A stretch of 64,000 nt of DNA from contig OU015527.1 in the NCBI GenBank assembly GCA_907165065.1, positions 19,977,686-20,041,685 on the forward strand, given 5' to 3'. The translations under genes were made by a program, and so were the position numbers. Source of the stretch: Caprimulgus europaeus (lineage: Eukaryota > Chordata > Aves > Caprimulgiformes > Caprimulgidae). Of this stretch, positions 33,301 to 45,800 are shown piece by piece. Position 1 is the first letter of the stretch, and the number at the start of each line of letters is the position of its first letter. The notes beneath the pieces were generated by a model. It made no database searches. It was not told the DNA's origin and worked only from the letters and a program-made list of their open reading frames with translations.

Positions 33301-36300
33301 CATAATAAAAGCACATCTAAAACCCATGTATTTAATACAAACTGAAATAGGAATTAATTTGTCACGAAGCCAATGGAAAGTATGATTTTTAAATCCAGTG
33401 TTAAGATTTTTAGACAGTGAAAGGTCTTACACGTGATGGCAGAAGTAATTTATATCTAAATCACAGTAACTGTAGGAAGCTCCACCTTTGTCTTCCACCT
33501 ACCACACCAAGACTTCCCACAGGGGAGAGCAACAAACAGCAAACAGGTTTCGGTTGCTTGGGAAAGCTGGGCATGTAACGTACCTCCCTAATTCCATTAT
33601 TCTTAATTATTATAGTCTGCTTCTTTGTTTGATCCTGTGTAAGTATGGGACATCCCAAAGCTATGAGCTACCTCTTTTCAATTTGCTCCACAACAGAAAG
33701 AAATGCCATAAGGGATGTTTCTCCAGAAACTAGTGTTGTCATAGCAAATAGAAATTTACAGATTGTCAGATCTACATGAGTTCCTGTATTTTCCAAGCTC
33801 ACGAGAAAAAGTGGTTATTGATTCAGGAATGTCCTGCCTGTAAGTGTCAGCTTTAAAACTGGAAAACAGAACTCTAAATGTTAAAACTTGAGTACTAAGA
33901 AAAGAGATGTAATTTCAGCAATTTGTAGTTTAAATTTTAAGAAAACTTGAGTTGTGATATAGAGTAAGCATGATTGTAAGAGAGAAAACTCTTAGACATA
34001 GCCTGTAAGGAGATATTGCTCCTTTATTTTCATAGAGGGAAAATAAATCACATGGTAACCTAAAATATTTAATACTATAGATATTGTGATACTAATATCA
34101 GTCTCTCTCTCACAGCGAGTCCCAGGCTGGAAGCAAAATGCAGCACAATTCTAGCTACTAGAAACCGAGCGGTTTCAGCTAAAAACCAGGACAGATATGA
34201 ATGCCAAAGTGGCAATATAATTTCAGCTGCTGTATGCAAACATTAGCATGAATAATTAGTAAATTAGTATGGATTAGTTTTTTAAAACTTCTTCCTCTAT
34301 AAGAGCAAATGCAAGGTTTGTGTTGGTTCGAGGTTTGTTTTTTTTTTTAACAAATTAGAAATAACTACATTACTTAGTCTAAACTTTCTAAGCAGTAACC
34401 ACTCAATGGGTAGCTTTTTTTTTTTAAGATAGGAAATTTTCCTCTCCCCAAAGAAGTTCCATTTATGTGCAAAACATAAAAATAAGATATTACGGAACTT
34501 TTCTAGACAACTATAATCTCCTTTGACAGTTGTTTTATCCAGAGCACAGATGTTTGCCGCTTAACCATGAATGTTGGCTGACCTGCCCAAATCTCAATGA
34601 AGAACAGTTGTAACAAAAAGGTTTGTCTGCAAATGGTTATGCAAACAGCAATCTTCATTTCATGTTCAAACTAAAGTATACCCTCTGTAATGCACTACTT
34701 TTTTCTTTAAAGGCTCAGAAGTACACGTACTGAAATCACAGCCAAATGCTTACTCTACTGATAAGCATATAGATTACATCCAAAACAGTATTAACAACTA
34801 AATCAAGATGTAGAGTATTCCTTCAGATTTCAAATTACATTGCAAAAAAATCCCAGGAAACTACTATTTAGCTCTGGTTTGGGTTTGTTTTTTTTCATGA
34901 AGTGAAGTGGGTAACATATGCTACGTACTGTTCTCCTTAGAAGCATACAAAATGCAAGATAATCTTGAGGCAAAAACGGTAGGGAAGGAATAGACCTCTC
35001 TGAAGAGTAGTTCTGCTGCTTGGAAGGGCAGGAAAAGCATGTAAGGCCAAAGGAAAGCTACGGTAACAGGTCACCAGATGGGGAACACTTATTACAGAGA
35101 GATCATCTAAGCCCATACAGTGTGAAAATTAGCCTTCCTCCTCATAACACTGTCATCTTTGACAATGATTGACTTAAAAGTAGTGTGGATTCCTCTCTGC
35201 TAGACCGTGAAAACAAACACGTTCTGGTCCCTTGAAGAGTTACACGCAGAATTCCAGTTCACCTTCAAATAGTCACATTATTGCTGTTAGAGCTACAACA
35301 ATGGGCTGCAAAGAAACCAAAGACAACTGTCATCAGAATCAGTTTCCCACTTCCCCGGGACAATACAATTTTTTTAGGCAACGATGTGAGAAAGCAATTG
35401 GCCATCTCCTCACTCCTTTACTTTACAGGAATTTGCTTTATGAGTGGAGTTTAATCTTTATTTTAGAAGAGATAATTTGTTATTTTCCTGAAGAAAAACA
35501 AAACAAAACAAAAAAACCTACCAGCTGCTGGAAGCTTCCAGACTCTTGATAATCTCTGTAACTTCTAAACCGAGATAAATTTCAGAAGAGCTTAAGGACA
35601 AGAGAAAGGCTTGTAACTTACCCAATTTGTTTGTCTATGCATACACAAAAATGCATACAAATATAATTAAGGGGTGGCCAAAAGTTGTAGGGAATTATTT
35701 TTAAGGTGCCACACACAAAATCACCATGATAAGCTCTCTATATCTTATTTTCTTTGTATGGTTGAGATCACAGTTGTTTGATATGTCTTGCAAAAGGTAT
35801 CCAAGGTCTGACTTACCCCTTTTTCAGTGCCTCTGGTAGGCTCTAACATTAGTTTAAACTTCCACAAATTCATCAACATACATTTTGACGTTAGGCACTA
35901 CATATTAACTAAACATTGAGATAAAGTTACACATATGAAATGCTTAAGGTACTGAGATTTAAAAGCCTATTTTAAATGTTTTTGTGATGCCTGGATTTTA
36001 ATACATTAATAATTTTTACCCCATTAAAAAACAGTGTTGCATCAGTTTTATAGCACAGAATAATGGCATTATCCTACCCATAATTAAACAGTACTACTGT
36101 AACTTTTTTTAAACTCTTGACTATGTAAAGTTCCTGCTAGAGGGTCAATGCTTTAACACAGTAAGTGTATTACAAGGAAAAACACTATCAATATATCTCT
36201 GAATTTTTATAATTAAAGCCACTATTTATGTATGATGTCGTATAAATAAATTAACTGCAAAAGTATACAGCTTGAATGCTATGTCATGTTATTTATAAAG

Positions 36301-37061
36301 ACAGGTCCTTGGAAATCCAGTACAATTGTCTTCTGTCATCATTAGAGAAGTCTCTTCCTTGTAATTGAAAATGAGTGCCAGACATGAACTATTGTTACAG
36401 CATCTCAGAAGAATGTAACTAGGTTGTGAGCTAAATATAACTTTTCCTAGTAGTCAAGTTTTTCTGCTTATAATCAAATCTCTATGAGCAATTTTCACTT
36501 TTCTAAAAAGTAAATGGCCAGATAACGAAACTGAGTAAAATGTTACTGTGTTACTGAACATACACATAATTTGACTACAATATGGCTCACACACAGGTAA
36601 GTAGGTGGACATTAACAACATATAGGGACCATTTAAGCAATTTTTGTCCCAAAGAAAATTCAAATTTGAGCAGTCAAAATATTCTGGGTCATGGCTGAAG
36701 AAAATCTTTTGTGGTATACACAGCACATGCATATATTACACCTGGTTCCAAATAAGGTACTGTCCTGTTCTCTTTTCAGTAACTGTTACCATTCATTATA
36801 AAACATGCTGTTTTGGAGAATCAGAACATGATTTAGAAACAAGATTTGTAAAAAAAAAACTGCTTCAATTTCTAGAAGTCAAGTTTTTGTTTATTCTCAC
36901 CTCAAAGAGAACTGGGAAAGAAAACAAACAGTTTTCGTTTTCTAGGTGGGAAAAGAAGAAATAGGTGGAGCATCAGAAACTATACTCTTTACAAAGTGTG
37001 GGATTTTCCTCATGGTGTTGCATTCCTATACGTGACTTCTGATGGATAGAAGTACAATGTA
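27330..37061. other. Intergenic region between TNFAIP8 and HSD17B4
   Basis: AT-rich sequence with no recognised gene or CR1 element. It contains an unexplained 143-codon open frame on the minus strand (27986-28417). It may include HSD17B4 distal regulatory DNA or a longer TNFAIP8 3' UTR, but nothing in the sequence shows this directly. Confidence 0.6.
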
Positions 37062-38748
37062 TTTATTATTTAAGTAAAACACTGGATACTCCTTCAGATG
37101 TCAACCTAAAAATCTATTTCTTGGCAAATTCTGGTGTATTATCCTTAAATCAGTTCCCAGTTGCTCCAGCCCAGTAGTACATTAATCTTCTCTCTCTGCT
37201 GGACACTAGTGGCTTGTATAAAATTAGTTCACGTTTTGAACACACATGTCTCTGGCACATTTCTGGCACCTTTCTGGGAATATTCAGAGCCTAGTGACCA
37301 AACAAACATGAATAAAAGTGAATTTTCTCTCTAAAAACTTGTAAGTATTGCTGAATCCATATGTCAGTGGCTAAGATGCTTTTGTTGCCAGCCCTGGCCA
37401 AGATTGTTCTTTACAAGTGATTAACACAACAACAGGGAAAAAAAGGCACAAAAGTTCAGAGTGCAAATATTCTTTGGTTTACTCATTAAAACAAAAGGAC
37501 ACAGCAAACAGCAAACACACTGTCAATTAAATAAACAGCAAATTTTTATATGCTTCCTAACAAAAAGTCATTGGGTGCTTGAAATGTATAAACTTCATGC
37601 TTTTAAGTACATTACAGTGTCTAGAAAGTCACATATTTTTTTTATCCCCAAAAGCAAGACAGGAAGAAGATGAAGGAGAAAAAGAAGGATGAAAGGTAGG
37701 AGGGGAGAAAATAAGGAAAAAAAAAAATTCAAGACTCCACTTTTCCATTAGTTAAATAGTATATAACACAATGATTAAACTTATTTCTGCTTCTAGTTTC
37801 ATTGTACACAAAGCAAATTGGCTTGGAATTTCTTTTCAGATGATAAAGCTTTCTGAATTCACATCATCATACATATCAGCCTAGTGTATAAAATATACTA
37901 ACTCACACCTTTGCAAAAATAATTGTGACATATTAGCAGGATTCTAAATATCTTAAGGAATCGCACAGGTAAGTCACTGTGTTTCACCTTATCATAGGCA
38001 GAGTTAAAATCAGGTACCGCAGGTGGTTTCCAGGGAATACTCTTCCCCAGTCAGGCTATTTTACTGTAGCTTATTCCTCAATAATCCCCATATAATGAAA
38101 GGAAGCAAGCATCTGTGCAGGTCTATACGGATCTATACTTGGGAGCCTTGCTGACAAGTTTTCACCACTGAGCTGGAGGTGTACAAGCCTGTTAACACTA
38201 CATAACAGCATAATTGATATTATTTAAAACAGAATGCTTCAAAAGGGTGTCACTAGGAAGCTGTGATGTGTGCAGAGAGCATAAAAAACTATAAATGAAT
38301 CAAATATATATATTTTACAATAAGTAAAAGAAATTATGGAGTGTACCATCACCATGATAGTCTGTTACCAACATTACTGGACTCTGATAGTTTAGAAATA
38401 ATTCTGTAATTCTATGAAAGATGCGGATTGTCTGACAGCATATTATTTTGTTTTGTACATCTATCTTGCAAGACTCTTACTCTACTTGGACTGTTCTATT
38501 TCATTGTCCTTTTCCAGCTGTTTCTGTAGGTAAAGCACAGTAAAAAAAAGTCATATGCAGTCTTTCTTCCAGACGGACTGTGAATAGCAACAGATAGCTC
38601 ATAATAAGGAATCAATTTAATAAAGATATTTTTTGGAAATATTTGTTATAATGTAAAAAAATCTTTTTGCATGCTCCCTTATTCCTTCATAAATCAACAG
38701 TGTTCCATCTACAAATAATGCATAGCCAGTCAGCTTTAATACAAGTAC
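37062..38748 (-). other. TNFAIP8: TNFAIP8 3' UTR, extent uncertain
   Basis: AT-rich sequence follows the stop codon. An AATAAA on the minus strand lies at 37062-37067, giving a UTR of about 1.7 kb; another is at 36890-36895. An ATTAAA at 38734-38739 is too close to the stop to be the likely main site. The end cannot be fixed without transcript data. Confidence 0.35.
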
Positions 38749-39314
38749 TTATATGTTCCCCTCATCTAGCATTTTGTTGACACCATCACAAAGTTTCTGC
38801 AGATGGAGTTTATAAGGTCCAAAGGGATTGTACAAAGCAGCCAAAAATTCACAATCAGAGAAGTGATCAAACACATTGTTGACACGTCCATGTGACTTTG
38901 CAGTTAGGTGGCGCTGAATGATTTCATGAAGTAGCTCTCTACAATCGTTTAACAGTTTGGACAAAAAATTCCTGTCAAAGGTATAATCCACCTGATGGAA
39001 ACTGACCACGGTCTTAGCCAGCTGATGAACCTTCTTCTTGAATTTCTCCATCAGGGCTATTTCATCCTGATTAAATTGGTTGTTCCTGTAGAGAATTGCC
39101 AATTTGAGAACTATTTTAATGAGGTTTTTGATTATTTTCTCTGCTTCCTTTTTATTTTGTGTATATTCCTTTGTCACTCTGTAGAGCTCATCTAAAACAT
39201 CACTGCTTGTATCATCGATCAAAGTAGTTGCTATTGATTTAGACACCATCTTTCCAAGGATCTTCTTCTGGGCCTGAATGGCCAGACTTTTGGAGTTGAA
39301 GACATCTGTGGCCA
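38749..39314 (-). CDS. TNFAIP8: TNFAIP8 exon 2, nearly the entire protein
   Basis: The exon is 566 coding bases from VATDVF to LDEGNI and TAA. It contains the whole helical TIPE domain without a break. The acceptor is preceded on the coding strand by 22 T followed by 6 C, then AG. Confidence 0.97.
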
Positions 39315-39801
39315 CTGGGGGGAAAAAAAAAAAAAAAAAAAAAAGTATGTAGTCAATACTTTGTAACAGATATACTATGGACAGTAAGTTGAGGAATATT
39401 TCCATGTCTATCCATTCATATAAGTCCTACTAACTGCCAAAAAAATAATGCCAACTTATGTATGTAGTTGCAGAAAACCCCACCTTTTCAATCTCTAAAA
39501 CTCTATTGTCTTTACATTTAAAGTGTTTTACTGTTGAGGAAACACAAAATGAGACAAACTTGCTCAAAAGTGGTTTAAAAAAATCTCTCTCTATATGGAT
39601 TGACAGGATTTCAAATTGAGGCAATAAACCTGCCCTATGAGTCCTAAGTCTGATCTGATTCTCCTATTCATAATGAAATCTGAAACCACAACTATCCTAA
39701 TGTCATGACAGTTACCATTGCTACTCAGTTAGACATAGTAATTCAGGGAATCGACTACTGTAAAGTTTTTCCTGCTCAGCATTTTAAATGATCAGTGATT
39801 T

Positions 39802-39846
<45 letters not shown>

Positions 39847-42800
39847 CATGTATACAGATACACATAAAAAATAATACAAACACAAAAATCCTTTGTCAGC
39901 AAACAATACCAAGATTCTCTGAACAGAATCTGAAGAAGCTAGTTTTCAGATGGAAAGCAAGTCTAGATTAACCCTTCTATGTCCTATGCTTAATGCAGAA
40001 ACAGCCAAAACCGAAGAGTTTAGGAATTGCCATAGCACTTGCTAGCATAACCTTATAAAGAAATCCTTCTCTGACCAATAAAGTAGATCCTAGGACAGAT
40101 TTCCACCTCCAAAACTGTGCTTGCTTGCATCAATATACCCAATGATCGGTTTGTCATTTCTAAAAAGACCTCAAACGTTCTTTCAGAAACTTGTTTTACA
40201 AAATGTTACCGCTTGTGTTCTGTTGCCACTGCCACTGCTCCCTATGCAGCATGTTCTCCACTATGACAAACATGAATTCATATTTCCAGGCTCAACAGTC
40301 TGGGAGACAGCTGCCTTTATGTTACAGCTTTTCTGGAGTCACAGACAGACTAAAGGAAAGTTTCATCTGTTTACATTAACTTCACATATGGATGGTTTGC
40401 TTTGCAAAGACAGGGCCTGGAAACTTTTTTTTTTTTTCCTCATTATAATGAAAACTTCGCAGATGCCACACAGTAAGCCTCTGAATTTGGAAAAGGTTTC
40501 CTATTAACGGTTTGTATTTGGGCAGCTGAGTGTGTTCAGGTGCAGGGTGCCTCTGGGGTTCCAGCAAATAGAAGGAACTTGTCCTTCAGGACACGTGAGA
40601 CACAAATCTGTATTTTTCCCTTAATAGTACCTTTGAGAAACTTTGTAACAAGCTCTTTTTTTGTCAGAAACTTTCAAGCAGGTTTGTTTCTTAAGACTTC
40701 CAGTGCATACCTTTTGTTTTGAAGCATGAAGTGTTTGAGCACATTTTTAAAAATCTTTACTACATGAGGACACTAAAAAACCAAAGAATCCATTGAGCAA
40801 AGCACTCAAGATCACAAGACAGACACATATGTCAACCACAAAGATACAGGAAGACATTAAAGATACTAAGCAGTCAATCTGAAAGTATTTTATTAACTTT
40901 TTATGTTTTTAAATATAAAACTGCAAGTGTTACTACTCAAGTAAAACAAAAAGGATTTCAAAAGATGGACAGTCAAATACTAGAACTCAACAGCCAATAC
41001 TTTACAAAGATCTACAGATGAATAACTTATTTTTCCTCCAAAACAGGCATACCAATTCTTCTTTCATAACTCTTTTTTCTTAAATCCTTACAATTTACTA
41101 ATTGCCCATGATGTGTTCTTTCTGACACTCCACAGAGACATATACTAATAGCAGAGTTCATACTAATAGCAGTTGCTGTTTCAAAGTATCTTCCATAAAT
41201 TTGTGGAGAAAGACTCTCACAATACAAAATATATCTATTTTAAAATATTATTTCCTAGGATCCTGTAGGTATTCTTATAAAATGCTAACTACATCACAGT
41301 GTTCCACTGCAATTGAACAGAAATCCATACAACCTGATTCCAGCAGCAAGTCACCCAAATACTCTAGTATGGTTCTAACAATTTACACATAACAACCTGC
41401 AAAGTATCAATTTCAAGAAACTGAAAACATGGCAGTTTTCTAAAAATTTTACAGATTTTCAACCAAAAAACCTTTACATTACATAACATTCAACAAAGTA
41501 GAGCTGGCTGTGTAATTACCATTCCTAAGGAAAGCAGGAATTGCTCACTTACAAGAGGTGTTAAACTCTTAATGGCATTCCTCTAGAAACTGTCCAAGTT
41601 CTGGGACTATCCAGCATGGCCCAACTTCTATCTATTTTGCAATACACCGAAAGTCAGCTTCATTTTCCCTGTGTTATTACACAGATTCTAATTTAATTGC
41701 TAAATATGTAAATTTCATAGTTCAGTATTTCAGTCAATTCAAAAAGGAACTTGCAAACTGTTTGTATTAATCAGAATTTTTCCTCATTACCCACAGCAGA
41801 ACGATCTAAAATGTACTTCACAGTCAATTACTTAAATAAAACTGAGCTTAAGCAGTAAGGTTAGAGTTCCTTCAGCTCAAACACACATACTTCCTTAAAA
41901 AACAGTAAAATGATTACTTACTTGTTCATCAAATGGAATTGCAATTGTTAATGCTGACAGCAGAATGTGAGGCAAAATACCCAAAGTGAAGTCTGGCCTA
42001 AGGCTAATTTACTCCACTAAATCCAGAGCACACTTTATCATGCAGTTTGAAACGCTGTCAGAAGTTATCATGGAGTGAACATGGGTTTTTCCCCCTCACC
42101 ATAACAGCAGCTCTTCTCAGCTACCTTTCTCTCCTGTCTGCAGTGCTTCATTTTGCTCTGGCACCTCAGAATGCAAAAATACATCACAGTGGTTTCACTT
42201 CCTCGAAAAGAGAGCTGAAAGGAAATTGCACTGCTGAGCAAGCAGCGCAACACCAATAGCCGTTACTGCTAACTGACAACAGGAACAATTAGCAGAAAGG
42301 GAGGGAGATGAACGGTCCTGTGACTCGAAAGGGCAGGGGATGTGTCAAAAACAGGTTAAAACATTAACCCACTTGCATGTATCTGAGATGCCCGATCCTA
42401 GGGTGCCGGTGAGGGGCGGCTGCCAGCTGCACACGTCACCAGCCCCCGTTCCCCATGTGAGGGCAGCTGAGCATCCCCTGTCACACCTCTGACTACAATT
42501 TCAGGTGCTAGCACCTGAAAATAGGCCTGTAAGTCCACATTTAGACAACTACTTTAAGCAGACTCATTTTCTTAGGGTTGATCATATATAGTAACCTTTT
42601 AAGGACGATTATAGTAGCTGGCCAGGATGTATAAATCTCTAGGTCTCATCCTTGCACTTTAAACTCAAATAGTGCCATTTCTCTGGTGGTCTGCAGTAGG
42701 CCCAGAATTTGGGTAGGTAATCCCACTAATTTTAAGTATCTCACAAATAGTTTTTCCTTATGACTGCTCTTTATAGCTCCAATGTATTTCCTCGGCAGTT

Positions 42801-45800
42801 TTACATTTCACTTTTAAAAAGGGTATAATAAAAAAAATACCCCTTTGACATCAATAGGATGTCATTTTCTGTACAATCTGTACAAATAAACATGATTACA
42901 TTCAGTAGAACTGCCCCTCTGCACAGAACAGCAGTGCAAGGGCAGAGGCTCTCAGAGGAAATCCTTCCCCCATTACTGCAAAATTCACATGCTCTTGGGG
43001 ATAACAAGGACATCTGCAAAGTCTTCTGATTTATGATTTAAAGGGGCAAACAAGTTGCTAGAGACTGTCTTCTGTGAAAGTTGGGAGCTTATTAATCATG
43101 AAATTCCTTGATTTTCACAACCAATAGTATGTAGGTTTAACATTAGTGTTTTGTATGTTAAAGTCAATAAATGTTGGACATGTAGCATTCTGGATGTGTT
43201 TTCCACAAAATTTTTTACCTTGCACGTTTTCTTTAAAATTGTGGTGGAAGTATAAACTTGCAGTGAAAATTTAGACTTGTGGGTTAATAAGCTCTCAGGA
43301 GACTGGTATAAAAGTACAATAAGGCTACTACTTACAGCTATGAAGATGACTTTTTCCTGATATGGAAGCTAGTACACCTCTCTCTGTACTGTGGCAAATG
43401 CCTATTACCAAATACCCTATTTCTCAACCCTTTGTAAACTAAAAAAAAAAAAAAAGTATTTGGGAAAAAAAAAAAGTTGACTCGGATTATTTCACTGCCT
43501 TAAAACAAGGCAGAATGTTTTTTTTTCCACAAAATAACAGTCAATGGTAGATTCAACATCACTTGCAGTTGAGTGTATTCAATCTCATGTACATTGACAA
43601 TGAATACTCGAATCACTGAGTATTTTTAAGCTTGTAATAAAGAAGGATCAGAAAAAAAGCATGCAGTAAAAACTTCCAGTGAACCATGTTAAATTCCATG
43701 GACAAGTCAAGAGTTGAGCTTTCTGACATGAGTTAAATTTCGAGTGTACGTACTTGGTATGTTGACACAACAGTCCCAGCGGAAGAGAAAATGTGGCTGT
43801 GAGGCCATTAATAACAACCTTGCTACATGAGACCCACTTCTCATTTTAGTGATTGGCATACCATGTACTGCACTAGAATCTGGTGAGCTCAAGGTCCAAA
43901 AATGACAGGGGTTTTTGAGCAAGACACAAAGAACACTTACATGGGATTAGGAGAAAAGAAATGGCACTGACTGAGCCCCTCAGGCAGTATTTAAAAGACT
44001 GTATCACATAGCTTTGAGAAATGTGGCAAGTGATTTCCTGCCAGGCATCCTGTGTGGATGAGTGTGTTTGCCTCTCTACATACTGCGCGTAAGGGCTACA
44101 GCAAAAAGCCTGTGCACACCATACGAACTGCATGCATGTTCAGTCAGGCTCCCAGCTTGAGAAAGCACAATTTCCCTGGAGGGAGGCAACTTGAAGCAGA
44201 AATGACAGTGCTATGTTCACTAAGTGAGTCATGCACCTGCTATATCATGAGATTGCTAGATATCAAGGGATTAAAATATCACTGAATTTTTACTACTTCT
44301 TGTGCCTTCTGCTTTCTGGGTCTTCACACAGCTACCATTGATTTCACCATCAGTGAATGAACAAGTCCTGAAGTAAAGAACAGGCAGAAATAGTCACAAA
44401 CCTGTTACGAGGGCTGCAACCATTTTCACAATGTTCTTGTTACGCAACGATAAGATTAAAAAATGAGTGGTAAGAGAGAGACGATGAATCCTTCAGATAT
44501 GAATAAGGTAGGCTGATTCTTCTAGCTGCCACCATGATTTATAGCTTCTTAATAACCATCTTAATCAGTGAGTCACAGTTTCAAATAATTTTTTTGGTGG
44601 TGGGTTTTGTTTTGGGTTTGGGTTTTTTTTGGTTTTTTGTGTTTTTTTTTTAAAAAAAAAAACACCAAAAAAACAGAAGAGCGTTTTGATTCTTATCTAA
44701 GTGCTTCAAAGTTTCCTGGGTGAAAGGCGTGCTAAATTTAAACGTTTTAAAAGCACAGATAATGTTTGTGCAATGTAAAAATCATTCCAATACCACAGCA
44801 GTCCCCAGACAGCCATTTCAGCATATTGGCCAGTCTCTCCATTCACAAGCATTTGTTCACTTGTTGGCTTTTTAAAAGCTGATGAAAACAAAGCTTGTAT
44901 CAGACATGCAAGACCAGGCAACACTTTGACAGCTTTCACTATTCAACCTCACATGCTGGGGACTGCAACTTTTAAACTGGCTGATGGTAGGGGTGAGAAG
45001 AGACCTGGGTAGCCACAGAGTTTATTGAGAAAAGGACTGCAACAGGGCAGATAGCTTGGACAAGCACCACCGGGCAGTGGAAAACCCAGAAAGCAAACAG
45101 CTAAGTGCAGAATGAGAAAAAAAACAACCAAACAAAAAGAACAAAATACCAAAGGCACTATGCAGTACTTATTTCTTCCACATACATCTCTACTTTTTTG
45201 ATTCAGGTACACAAGGTTCTTATTTGAAGAGTAACTATTTTATGTGGCACTATGTTTTTAAAAATGGAGATTTATATATAAATAACAATTTTAACTAGAA
45301 AACAGTTTAAACTAAATTTCCAATGCATACAAAGCATTCATTCATAAAGGTAAGTAACCTTTGTCTGCAGTGTTCTCTTAATAGGTACAGTAAATTGTAC
45401 TAAATTCTCAGTCATCATAATCTTTACCAACTGAGCATACTATGAGAATGTTAAACAGTCCAGCAATGTGTACTAATTTTTACATTCACACTGGAAGACT
45501 TTCAAAGAAAAAATACCCAATCTGAAGCCAAGCCTAATGCATGGCAAGTATTGCATGCTTACTGGCTGTAGGCTGCTAGTCACTCTGAAGCAACAGTTAA
45601 TCAAGCAATTTTGGAAAAAAACCTCGCTAATCAAGCATTTTTTTTTAAATATACAGTATGTCTCAACTGCATACTCATACTGAAAGTGACCATACATACA
45701 GCAGCAGGAACATGGGAAAGATCAAATAAAAGCTAGCAAACACCATTGGGAATGCCTTTTTTTACTCAAAAAGTGCTGAAGAAGTCATTGTCAATAGGTT

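Noticed and set aside
41132..41173. Direct repeat of actaatagcag
   Set aside because: A single short duplication in AT-rich intron; too small to indicate a mobile element or regulatory array.
44590..44640. TTTGGG-type repeats taken as interstitial telomere sequence
   Set aside because: Units are irregular and do not match the vertebrate TTAGGG repeat.
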